DNA of 64,000 nt from Blasia pusilla (lineage: Eukaryota > Marchantiophyta > Marchantiopsida > Blasiales): contig CM114272.1 in assembly GCA_050084515.1 (NCBI GenBank), forward strand, positions 18,352,001 through 18,416,000. The letters are read 5' to 3'. The first letter of the stretch is position 1. The number at the start of each line of letters is the position of its first letter. The translations under genes were made by a program, and so were the position numbers. The notes under the pieces were generated by a model. It did no database searches. It worked only from the letters and a program-made list of their open reading frames with translations, and was not told the DNA's origin. Shown here piece by piece: positions 1 through 12,879 of this stretch.

Positions 1-1143
1 CCAAAAATCTCAGTCCCCTCATCCCATGTGATGACTTTCCAATTATGGTCATTGTATCACTCCTTGTCTACATGCTTCTGAAATCTCCTCCATTCATCTT
101 TCCATTGTTTATCAGCGGCTTCATACATTAGAAGTGACTCAAAAGAAGCCCTCTCAAGGGAAGGGGATGGTTGTCCCTAAGGAAAAAGAGAAAGATGCAC
201 TTCGATAAAAACGAGTGATGGAAAACCCATCGGAAATACAAAAGAGGGGGACTCAAATAGTCAAAACCTGAAGGCCACAACAAGACCAGAAAAGGAAGAA
301 GGGGGCATTCCCCCCCCTAACGACAAAACTCACCAACAGCAGAGACAATATCAGCAACAACAAGAGAGCTATGACTACTACTAAGTGGGCCTCTAGCGCC
401 GGCGTCTCCCACAGACTAAGCCCGCCGCAAAATCCCATTAGCCTGGGCACGCTGCAGCGCTATGGAGACCCGCTGCCTACAATACAGAATCGAAGTAGCT
501 AAGGACAACCCATTTCTCGAGTGGAGATGATGGGCGCAGTCCGTAAGGAACGAGTCCGTAGTGCAGATTCTAGTGAGTCTGCTATAAAATCTGCAAGAGT
601 TGGCCCCTCTTTGAAGGATAGAACACATATGGGCACGTCAACCTTACCTTCCCCACCCTTATGGACTAGTCTAACAGAGTTGGTCCTTGGATTAGCCATT
701 GCTTGTTGTGCTAGATGCTGTAAATGCCTAAATTATGGTTCACTTTTTTGTCATGTGGGATCAATATCTGTCTGTCAAGAACCACAACATCAAACAATAT
801 ATGGGGCTAGTTAGGTTATGCCAAACAAACCTTCATGCACATAAATGTTGACATAGAACACATGACAAAATTGAATTTACAAAATAGGCACAATTGTTAT
901 ATCCTTTAGTAAAAACCCAATGCTCGATCTCAAACCCAAAACTTAGAGCAAGGAAACTCATGAGAAAATTATGAAGTCAATCTTGCACTACTTTATCTCT
1001 TAACTATGCACTTGTTTAAAAATGCCATCTACCTTAAGAGTCTAGTGGAACTTATGTACAGGTTTATGCGTGTACCCGAGCATGTACCCCTAACAATATT
1101 ATCCTACAAATCTTAATTTCATAAGGTTTTTCAAGTCTTGTAC
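1..1143. other. No gene recognised
   Basis: Short open frames occur on both strands, the longest 97 codons at 521-814. None shows a domain I recognise, and none continues past a plausible splice site into a second coding stretch. No repeat structure was seen. Confidence 0.5.
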
Positions 1144-1147
1144 TATA

Positions 1148-1926
1148 TCAAACCCAAAAAATATGATCTCTGATTGCAGTGCTTGGTCTAGGGTCAAGAT
1201 CATGGTCATGGAAATAGATCATCCAACGCGCCTTATCATGTGTAGTGTGATGCGAAGCTACTATGTCCCTAGCATACCCATGTTTCTGGATCTCCTTTAA
1301 ACAACTAATATGCCATGTAATTGGACATCTCAAACACTGAATGGCATCATGTCCAAAATGCTCATCAACATGCTCTTGCTTACATGTCACACATCTATGG
1401 AGTGGGCAAGATGTGGCATGAAAGAACAAGCACCCATAGCAGTAAAATCTCACACAATATGGACAAGGGCATTTCTTGATGGCACTGGAGTATATAGAAA
1501 AGACACAAAATGACAAGGGCACTTGAAACACATTGCTCTCTCTTTCACACTAAAAAAAATACCAACGTTCGTGCATCTTCTCTAGTGGAATATGCAAGAA
1601 CCGATTGCCTTGCCAACAGTATGAACAAAATGAAATTGGCGACAGCAGGGCCCATCATAGATCACCAAATCCCCATGAAAATCACATATGGCACAAATAT
1701 ATGGGATGCATTGTTTTAACTCTACATCTGAAAACCTTGAGATCAGAGGTACATCTTGACATGGAGAGGAACCCTTCCCTTTACGAAACTTCATTGAGTG
1801 AGGGTTGTTCATGCATTTTCTCTTCTTCATAGGCATTATATGTGCTGAACATAAAATAAACAACATGAAATAGCTATTGAGATGAATAGTTTTTCTAGCA
1901 TATTCATAAGCATGTAATATTAACAA
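1148..1926 (-). pseudogene. EDM2-like PHD/zinc-finger protein fragment
   Basis: Two minus-strand coding pieces (about 1926-1582, then 1531-1148) follow the order of the PHD region of plant EDM2-like proteins. The first holds a PHD start, ICAICDFHGDLVIYDG, then a CRQFH segment. The second holds paired Cys/His clusters (CPCPYC, CPLHRCVTC, CLRCPITWHISC) and ends with a tract like the one after the EDM2 zinc fingers (a WMIY stretch, then STAIRDHI). EDM2 family proteins read histone marks and affect transposon silencing and polyadenylation of host genes. The pieces are separated by a stop, the normal N-terminal half and the C-terminal domains are not visible, and no complete finger set survives in one frame. 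I call it a gene fragment or pseudogene. Another multi-PHD protein is possible, but the motif order favours EDM2. Confidence 0.6.
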
Positions 1927-2270
1927 TAAAAACTCATGAATATCCTATAATTGTTACACCAACCTACTCTTCACTAATTAATTTTTTTTGTATGTACTCT
2001 CGTATGTAATTCAAACATCAATGATAATATCAGATGCGCCTCAAGGTAAAGTCACTTGATTTGTGACTCAATTGAATCAATTCTCAACCTCACCTGAATC
2101 CCTCCCCAACAAAAATGAAGGATTTAATGGTATCTTTCTAGAAAATATTTAGGTATTTTCCACAATCTTTCCCAACTAAGATGAGGGAACACAATGTTAT
2201 GATAGGGTTTACTCGCGTAATCCTACAGTTTAGGCAACTCAAATAAACTACTCTTGAACGATATTCACAC

Positions 2271-4405
<2,135 letters not shown>

Positions 4406-4410
4406 GAGCA

Positions 4411-5620
4411 ATATGTCTAGTGGGGTTGGGTCATCGAGAGCGGGAGATAATTAAATTGAGTCCAATGATAGTGCCAAGAGGCAAAAGAAAATTTCGGGAA
4501 TGAATTCAACATGGCCATAACAGAGGCATGATTAGACCTATGTTTCCAACTTATGTTAGAGAAGAGAGGATCCTACATTTCGAGGGGTATGGATGGTTTC
4601 CATGACTACACCTTGGAATTACAAAGATTTTCCAAGAGATTTTCAAAGGCATTTAACTAGGAAGTGGATGCCAAAAAGGCCAAGAGGTTAAGTGCATTTT
4701 GTGTCCAAGAAGGTCTTCACATAGAGAGAGTATATGTCCCTTGAAAATACTCAACGTCTTAAGGGACGTAGAACTTTTGTGGGGCAGACATTGTTAGTTC
4801 CATGTGGAGTTACATGGCTTTAGTGAAGATATTTACTATTGCATTAAGATGTTTAAGGAATCATCTTGATCATTTGCAAGAAAATTGATGATGCGTGAAG
4901 AGATATTTGTGACTATTTTACATTGAGGTTTTTTTCGCGTGGTGGGAAGGTTGATCGAGGATCCACCATATTGCATCCATCCATATTGGAATGGTGGGCA
5001 CCTTGAAAATTGGTTGCAAGCATGCCATACCTTGAAGAACGGCAGGGCTAATTTAGGAGAGTTGGAAAATATCAGATGTTCCGCAATGGCATCAAATATC
5101 GTCCAGCTTGTGGTTGTTCTTTTTGATATCATGGAGACTGATCACAAGGGTGGGGTTCTTTATAGTAACCTTCATGCTAGGAACATTTTCATCCATTTTG
5201 GATCCAACTCAAACCCATACATCTTGGTTAGAGATTGGGGAAATGCTTTGTGGGTTGATGAGTGCTTAGAATCAACTTATAGATGGTGGCAGCATGAGAA
5301 AAAAAAAATCATGTTGGGCACATAGCACCGGAGTTGACAATAGGGCCTAAGAATCTTTCTTTTAGCATTGCCACTGAAATCTATGCCCTATGAATGATTG
5401 TGAAAAATTTGAACTATGTGACATCCAACCTTGTTTTCTAGAATGCCCACGTGAATGTGAGATTTACTTATTTGGAAAGGATTCAAAAGTGGGCATTAGA
5501 TCCAAACCCCTTTGATTGCAAAAGCTTAGAGTATCTTATCGCATATATCAGAGCAAATGAAAAAATATCACTATTAAGGCCATGCCAGTAACCACGATAG
5601 TGTGATTGTATATTCGTTTG
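4411..5620 (+). pseudogene. Protein-kinase-like domain, decayed
   Basis: The clearest part is the 128-codon frame at 4939-5325. It contains a catalytic-loop-like sequence (GGVLYSNLHARNIFIHF, equivalent to HRD...N) and then VRDWGNALW, where DWG stands in place of the usual DFG. An A-run near 5302 shifts the frame. After it the reading HIAPEL...ATEIYAL continues, matching the APE motif and the following D-h-W/Y-hhG region of kinases. A TGA then replaces the expected Gly codon, and the frame goes on to about 5590. A possible start at 4411 lies in a frame with many stops. The catalytic HRD Asp is replaced by Asn (YSN), so even the ancestor may have been a pseudokinase. The kinase family is not identifiable. 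Confidence 0.6.
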
Positions 5621-5801
5621 AGGATTGTATATTTTTCATATGAAATAGAATACTTGATTGAAAAAAATGAATGTGTGACTCTAAATGTTTGTAAATGATC
5701 AAGCTTGGCTAATCCATGGATGTATTGTGTGTCATTGTGTCACTTTTATTGGAATTGGTTCTAAACGATCCTTTTCTTTTGGATTTTTGGTAAAAGACCA
5801 G

Positions 5802-6278
5802 ATGGAGTTGCCACGTCATGAAGATGGTAGTCCTCACGACAAAGAGGGTGACGGAAGAGGGGAAGAACCCCATGATACACGGAGATAACTGATGTGTGCA
5901 AAGGTGAACAAGAAGAAGGTCTCACTTTTCGTCACGAATGATGAATTGAAGGCACTCATGGATAGCGCCATTAACTCACAACTTCTGAAAGCTGAGTTCA
6001 AGAAGTCGTGGCTCAAGTGGTCAGAGCGTGTGCTTGAAGAATTTGCAAGGAAAGTGGAAGAAAATGAGTGGAAAAAGGATTGGGCCTTATTCAATGGCCT
6101 TCCAAATTATGAGGACTTCCCCGCAAAGAAGAGGAAGCTAGTGAGCAAGGTATTTGTCAAGCTCAAAGTCACGGAGTTTATGAAGGGCAAAGAGGTTCAT
6201 TGTGGCGATGTGGAGGACGGGTCTTGGAGAAGAGATGAGAGACCCAGAGTTGAAGATAGTATAACCCCACTACCATAG
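5802..6278 (+). CDS. Unrecognised charged protein fragment
   Basis: An open frame runs from 5802 with a stop at 5886 and then from ATG 5892 to 6278 (128 codons). The second part is rich in Lys, Glu and Trp and looks helical, with a basic patch near PAKKRKLVSK (about residues 77-86) that could act in nuclear targeting. It lies just downstream of the kinase-like relic on the same strand and may be a later exon of that gene. I recognise no family. The length and amino-acid makeup look more protein-like than most frames here, but there is no independent support. Confidence 0.3.
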
Positions 6279-6635
6279 TCAAAATGACCAAAAGTGAGAG
6301 ATTCATCACCACGAGCGTCATCAGGCAAATATGGGCAAGGTGGATTGTCAAGAAGCCTTAGAGGCATACTATCTTCCTTAGATGGACACTGAACAAATCA
6401 GCCAATCGAACAAGAGATACATGATGAGAGAGAAGATGAAGGGCGAGTCTAGATGAGGATGGAGGATTTTGAGGATAGACGAGATGTTTTGAATGACCTC
6501 AATGGAGGTCGTAATATGAGCTTTGATGGGCCCAAAGAGAGTTTTGATCGCCCTGTTCATAACCGTGTTGTTCCAAAAATCTTTCGTGGGGAGAGTGCTT
6601 TGGATAATAGCGAGGTTTTGTCTCATCTATCATAA

Positions 6636-7329
6636 TTGGAGAGTTTAATAACAAATTTCCAACGCATTTTTGATTTGGAAGCGGAATTTAACATTTTGAA
6701 GGGGGAAGCACCATGCCAACAGTTGTTTGAGGAGCACGAGAGACTTAAGAGAGAGATAGAGAGGATCGTGAATGGATCAATTTCCAGAGATGACCTCCAT
6801 AAAGGAAAAAGAGCTATAATGGTTGACCACACGGAGTAGTGGAGGAGGGCATATGAATCCATTATGGCAAGACAACAACAAGAAATGTATGAACTGCTAT
6901 GATGGAGAGCAAGGAGTAACGTGGGAGAACTCTACACGAGGTGACGAGGGTTGTCTCATGAAGGAGGTTGATATGATCTTATTTCAACCTATCAAGAAAT
7001 TATGACCTCCTGCTCTATACGCTACATGGAACAATATTGTAGATCCAAATGCTGCCAACTATGCTTCTTTGATGTTGGACCCAACACGTCTCAATCCGAG
7101 TAGACAAGAGCAAGATCTGCTTGATTGGATAAAGGAAATCACTATCGCTGAAGGAGAGACCCTCACGCCAAAAAATTGGCCCAAATGCATGATCTACTTC
7201 AACCCCATTGCCGTAGAAGGTAGCTATGTGACAGGCACATGTAAAGTTAGTTATTGGCATCCATATTGTCTTCCAAACGCCATATTACTATCTCACAAGT
7301 GTCCAACTTATATACAAACTTGGTCATGA
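6636..7329 (+). pseudogene. Unrecognised coding fragments (coiled coil plus C-terminal piece)
   Basis: Two plus-strand frames follow one another. The frame at 6636-6839 (67 codons) is a helical, heptad-like charged stretch (FEEHERLKREIERI). Its reading continues past a TAG at 6837 into RRAYESIMARQQQEMYELL. The frame at about 7021-7329 contains LLDWIKEITIAEGE and a Pro/Tyr-rich end. Both lie on the strand of the kinase-like relic and may be parts of the same lost multi-exon gene. No family is recognised. Confidence 0.3.
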
Positions 7330-7565
7330 TAACTCTATCACCTTTTTGGCATATCTTTCTACATTCATGACAGTAATTCACCACCTACGTATTGTAAGCA
7401 AACCCAAGAGTAAGAAAATTTCACTTTTAGTTTGGGACATTGTAGCCCTTGATCCAATTACAACCCCGAAGTGAACATAGTTGGGTGGTTCACAGAGAAA
7501 TCCCACACTAGCAAAGGATTGATTGGGAAATGCAAGCGTGGTTGGTCCGCTTCATTGATATGTAC

Positions 7566-8450
7566 CACTAGAAGAAATTTTGTATTATATGACTCCAATA
7601 AATGACTAGGTTGAGTTATTGTTCACGGTAAATGACTGACGATTACTCACAACCATTAGAATCATATAAACCAAGTTATTCATAAGAAATGACTCACTCT
7701 ACCAAACTGGTAAATAATTGGAGTTATTAGCTACTTAGTCATTGATATATGACTAAGATATTACGTGTGAGTGACACGTCAGAATGCCAAGTTGGCGTAT
7801 GACATGGCAAGAAGATCGTTGTATAGCCACCTCTACAAGACTACATGATATGTGTACGTAATGACTTAGTCATAAAATACTTTCCAGGTCATCAGATGAT
7901 GTAGCATAGTGAGTAAGATTATAATATCAAATCCAATATGACCACGTGTCATATTTGGGAACGATGGACTATTATGGTCACTGATGAGATAATGACACGT
8001 ATAATAATATTGACGAATGAAAGTGACACATGGCTTTAATGACTGAGTCATACATAAGGACTATGCCATTTCCTATGACTACATAGTCATGGAATAGGAC
8101 TAAATGGGTTGGTATTTACGACAACTTTAGTCACTAATAGTCATATTTTATGACTAACTTAGATATGAAATTCATGATTTGAGTCATATAGCTTAAGTTA
8201 TTCATGACTATATAAGTCATATTTCCTAACCATATGAGTTCTTATATTGATTTTATTAGTTATTACCATGACTATATTAGTTATTTTTATTACTACAACA
8301 CATATTATCTTGGCCGTTTGAGTAATTTAACATACTATATTAGTCATTCACACAACTCTATCATTTGTATCTTATTAGTAGATGATATATTGTGATCACA
8401 GTTCATATCATTGCTCCTATATTAGTGATTGTTATGATCAAAGTTATTGT
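7566..8450. mobile_element. CACTA (En/Spm) transposon terminus with subterminal repeats
   Basis: A terminus CACTAGAAGAAA begins at 7566. About 800 bp of subterminal DNA follows, carrying many copies of a TGACT-type word in both orientations (for example the palindromes ATGACTTAGTCAT at about 7861 and ATGACTGAGTCAT at about 8039). Arrays like this serve as binding sites for the element's own protein in En/Spm. The terminus and subterminal DNA are clearly similar to the reverse complement of 30240-31019, the right end of the complete CACTA element in this window, so both belong to one family. The element runs rightwards. The opposite end was not found, so this copy is probably truncated near the tandem repeats at 12.88 kb. 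Confidence 0.8.
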
Positions 8451-8807
8451 CCAATTCAAGTGGTGGTCATGTGAGTAACATGATCCTCTTAATATAATTA
8501 AAGATTCTTTGAGATTCAGAAAGCAGTAGTGTCAATACAAGTTGCATAGACAATGGTGGGGATAGAAAAAATTCAATCTGAAGGTTAACTATGATAAATT
8601 TTGAAAACTGAAAATGCTTCACAATCAAATCATTTTGTACTTGATGAAACCAACATATAGATTCATTATTTCTGTCAGAATGAAAGTATGTAGATAGAAA
8701 TCAGAAAGAAGGAATAGGTGCAAATGGAGGCCAAACTATAAATGAATGACTTAATAGAATCATTGTTAAAATCTAAACATTTATGAAAAGCATAAAAGCC
8801 AAAGATG

Positions 8808-11800
8808 CTAATGAACGAGCTTCTCCAAATTCAACTCCGGCCAAACGATTGAAGTTCCAACCGCATCGCCAAGTGTGAATTGAGCAGGTTTGTCCATTGT
8901 ATTCGGCTCCCATAGTTGGTAATCAGGTTGTGTTGTATCCTTAATGTCCACTCGAACTAATACAGGACCTATATCCTTCCCATGGAACTTGTCTCGCCCA
9001 CTTAAGCATGAACTACTCCATGACCCAAAATATTCCGGTTGAGTTCTGGTTGTGTAAGATGGACTTCATCTCCCAAACAGAGCTGCATATATACAAATTT
9101 AAAACAACAAGTGAATGGTGAACATGACAAGCCTAAATATCAATAGAAAAATTAGAATACTCTCAAGAAATACCTTGGTGAAGGTCCATCCATCTATTGG
9201 TAAATTCTTGGAAAAGTTGACAAGCTCCACTTGGTTGGGTACTATAAATAAGAAAATAAACACAAAAACTCTTCCATTTTTTTGTATATCTACAAAAACA
9301 CACATGAAATGTCTTTGCAAAAAGTGAAAGCAAGATTCGCTACCTTTTGATTCTTGATGTTTATTTCTTTTGGGTTACACTCTAACTCACTATCCACACT
9401 TGCAACCATCTTGGTGATTGCCTTCATCCTCTTCTTGATTTTTGGTGAAGCTTGCAAGTACACTAATATAATGCTTCACCTACAGAAAAATAACCTTGAA
9501 AGAGATTACAATTTGGAACACTATTAACACATGAGAAAATTCACACATTCTCCACTCATAACCACAGAAGTTTATTGAATCTGCCCAAGAGTCACACATG
9601 TATCTTGCTCTCCTTGTTGACGTGCAGTTCAACATTTCTACATCTCAATAAGTGCAATTGGAATAAATAAGATATGCACTAGATAGACAAAGTTGTTAAG
9701 ATATGCACCATGGGAGGTTGTACTAGTCACAAATTTGGGTTTCTCAATGATGTTTGTATGGTGAGTATGATGAATCTTCTCTTTACCTGCATGAGACCAA
9801 CAAAAATGCCAATAAAATTTGGTAAGTGCATATGTAATGTGATTGAATGATTCCTCATCATAATCCAACTCGAAAGAGTCATTGTTGAAATATGGAATAT
9901 AGCTAGGGAGAAATAGGAGAATGTAGGTATAAAATGTTCTTGGTGCAGTAGGTCATATCTTTGAAGTGTACACTTGACGAGCTCCTATTCATCATAGAGA
10001 ATGTGAGTGAATAAACCTACAAGAGGATATGTCAAAGATTTTCACCTATCAAAATAGTCTTATCCTCAAAGCCAACATTCATGTGAGGCTTTATCCTCCT
10101 TTTCTTAGGGGGTCTTTTGGCCTCAATAATGGTTTCAACATTGTCTGTAAGCTCATCTGAATCTTGATGACGCCCTGCACAAGCCATAGAAGTAATTAGA
10201 TCATGGTGTGTAAATTATAAGAATGAGATAGATAAGAATTTAGAGTGCCTTGATGACATATAATTGGAGTTATATAAGAAAATGAACGTACTTTCCAGAG
10301 TTGATGGCTTGTCTACATATGCATCATCAATTGACACATTGGATGCTATTTCTTTTCCACTTTGAGCCAATTTTGAGACCATGGGTGCGCATGAGTACAC
10401 TCAACTTCTCCTCAAGGAATTGATGACTTGTCTGAATATCATCCCATTTATTTTTTTGCTCCCTCTGAGGCTCTGACCATTCTCAATTTGGGATCTCATA
10501 TCACGTAGACCTTCATCATATCTGCTCTCCCCCTCATTCATGTGGGAAGTGAGATCTTATTCGACTCCCTATAATGCATGGCAGATAAATATCACAATAT
10601 AACAATACTTTCTCATCCAAATTTCCATTATTATCATTTCTGTCGATGACAACTACACTAAATTACTTTGAAACTTGTGTCTTACTTACCCTAAAATCTA
10701 TGCTGGTGGGGTGTGATAATGGTACCTCCTCTCTTGCTGTACCATGAAATAAAATATCTCTTTTTGGAATCCCCTAAAACACATCCCACATTATATGTAT
10801 CACAATTCAAACATTTCCTATAAGAAACAAATACAAATTTCATATATAAGCTTTTGGGAATGCATAAATTGAAAGAGTACATACCAAAAGAAGAACCCAA
10901 CAATATTTAGCGACATATTTATAAGTGAACGTCACATGACAAGTTTAGGGATTATTGAAAAACCGTCTAAGCTTGGTTGGCCGTAGAAATTCAATGTCTG
11001 AATATGTGATCAAGCTTTTGTCATTTTCTCAGCCTTAAATTTCTGTAATATATATTGATTCTGACATCCAATAGTCTACCATTCGTTCCCGCTGCACTGC
11101 CCTTGCTTCAAGGTGACAAGGGGATTTTGATGGCCTCCATTCTTCAGCCAATAGGCCTTTAAAGTTGACCTTTCAGTTTTTAAGAGTTGGGCTTTGGGTG
11201 ATGAATCAATACTACCAAATATGCACATCCAAAAATTCTGATATTCAGAGAGAGACTGTACTCATATATATGATTCCATTGTATCCCACTAGATGGCCAT
11301 GCCTCACTAGGATATGGTAGTGGAGGACCACCCCGTCTTCCCAAGGAAGTATCCTTATTTGATTCTCTTGATGCATTCCAACGTCGAGGCATAAAAGGAG
11401 GATTTTCTCTTGTATGGAGTCCCTTTCTTTGTTTAGGGGGGTTCTGCAAGATTCCCAAGACAATCAAATCATGAGTGGAATTAAATTATTTGGCTATTAG
11501 GGCCAATTATATTACCAAATGCAACCTAGAAAACACCATTGGTGAGGAAAAAGTCTGAAAACCTACCCATGACTCTTGTAATTGATCATGATCAAGTGAA
11601 TCTTCCTACTGCCTATCATAATAATTCTCCTTATCAGAGGACATCACGCCAATATGATTTTTTCCACAAGAACTGAATGTGCACTCTTTAGAACTTACAA
11701 CACTCTTTGAATCTCCTAGACCGCTTATCTCCTTTAAGCAAAGACTTTGCCTTGGTGGTTGTTCTTTTTCCTCTACAAATACAGAATGATGTCTCTTTCT

Positions 11801-12541
11801 CTTACTAGATCCTTTTACAGTCAAAACTCTTTAAAAAAAACCAACCATGTCATTAATAAGATTTCACTCAATGAGGAAATGATACTACTATTCATGGTCT
11901 CATGTATTGATAAACACTCTTATTCACACTTACTGTAGCATACGATCAATAGTACCAAAAATGGCAGCTTCTCGAGCCTTGATCGCCAATACTCGTTGCT
12001 TTCGCATCTCTTCGTGGTAACACTTTCTCCTCTTGGTCTTGTTCAAATTCACTCATGGAATCTCATGTACTTGGTATTCCTAAGTCAGACCCACCCATCA
12101 CACAAAGCTCCATCTCCCTATATAGGCTTAATGTCTTCTCTTGAGAACCTTGCTCAAGTAAAGTTTGAGAATATAGACTCAAACCTTGAGGCACAAAATC
12201 ACTCGGATTCATCCTCTTAAGATCTCCCTCATCATTTGGTTTCACACTCTAAAGATCACTAGCTCTCAAATTTTACCCTTCTACATCTTGGGAGCAAGTT
12301 TCCTTTGCTACCACTACCTTATCTATGTCTAATGAATAGCGTGGAAGAATATCCTTATGTCTCACTATCCTTGCTGCCATATCTACAATCCCTTTATCTA
12401 AGCTAGAATGTGGAAGTTTCTCTTGAAACTCTTGCTTTGGCTCATCTTCCACATGTGCAATTGTACGAAACATCCTCCAATCACTATCAACCAAATCATC
12501 ATATACTCCAATTCTTTCCACTTGTATCTCACTAAAAGTAG
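8808..12541 (-). pseudogene. CACTA accessory protein (Ptta/En/Spm-type), decayed multi-exon gene
   Basis: Coding pieces on the minus strand read towards the CACTA terminus at 7566. From N to C: acidic pieces at 12521-12273 and 12245-12063, a stretch ending at 11938, fragments at 11824-11606 and 11467-11200, a helical coiled-coil piece around 10560-10390 (EQKNKWDDIQTSHQFLEEKL), an exon ending near 10287 with a GT donor, a basic exon about 10180-10040 (AKRPPKKRRIKPH, NLS-like, after a TGTGCAG acceptor), and a last exon 9082-8808 ending in TAG. The last exon carries GPVLVRVDIKDT and LGDAVGTSIVWPE, the pattern of the C-terminal domain of plant Ptta/En/Spm proteins (DUF8039-like). Several frame breaks and a TGA in the last exon argue that it is dead. 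Exon borders are approximate. No catalytic TNP2-like transposase was found. Confidence 0.6.
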
Positions 12542-12879
12542 ATCTTCTTCTTCTCTTTAAGTACGAAATTTGTGCTCTACATCATCTAGTAACTCACCAC
12601 TCGTCTCACATATCCCTTCACTGGAGGGAAGTGCTTCTATATCAGCTTTGCTACCTTGTGGATTATGTGAGCATATGTCCACAATCTGCTCTAGAAAAAA
12701 AAGTAGTCATGATCGTCAAGGTTGTCACTAAAGAAATAACCCAAATCAACTTCAAGAACCTTGTACTATTCAGTCTAAGCTTTCATTTTCATATTCATCA
12801 CTTCATGAGGTTTCTTCTATATAAACTTGCGTGGGAATTACATTTGTAAAGTCCCTATGTGCTACTTCTAGTTTTTGGT

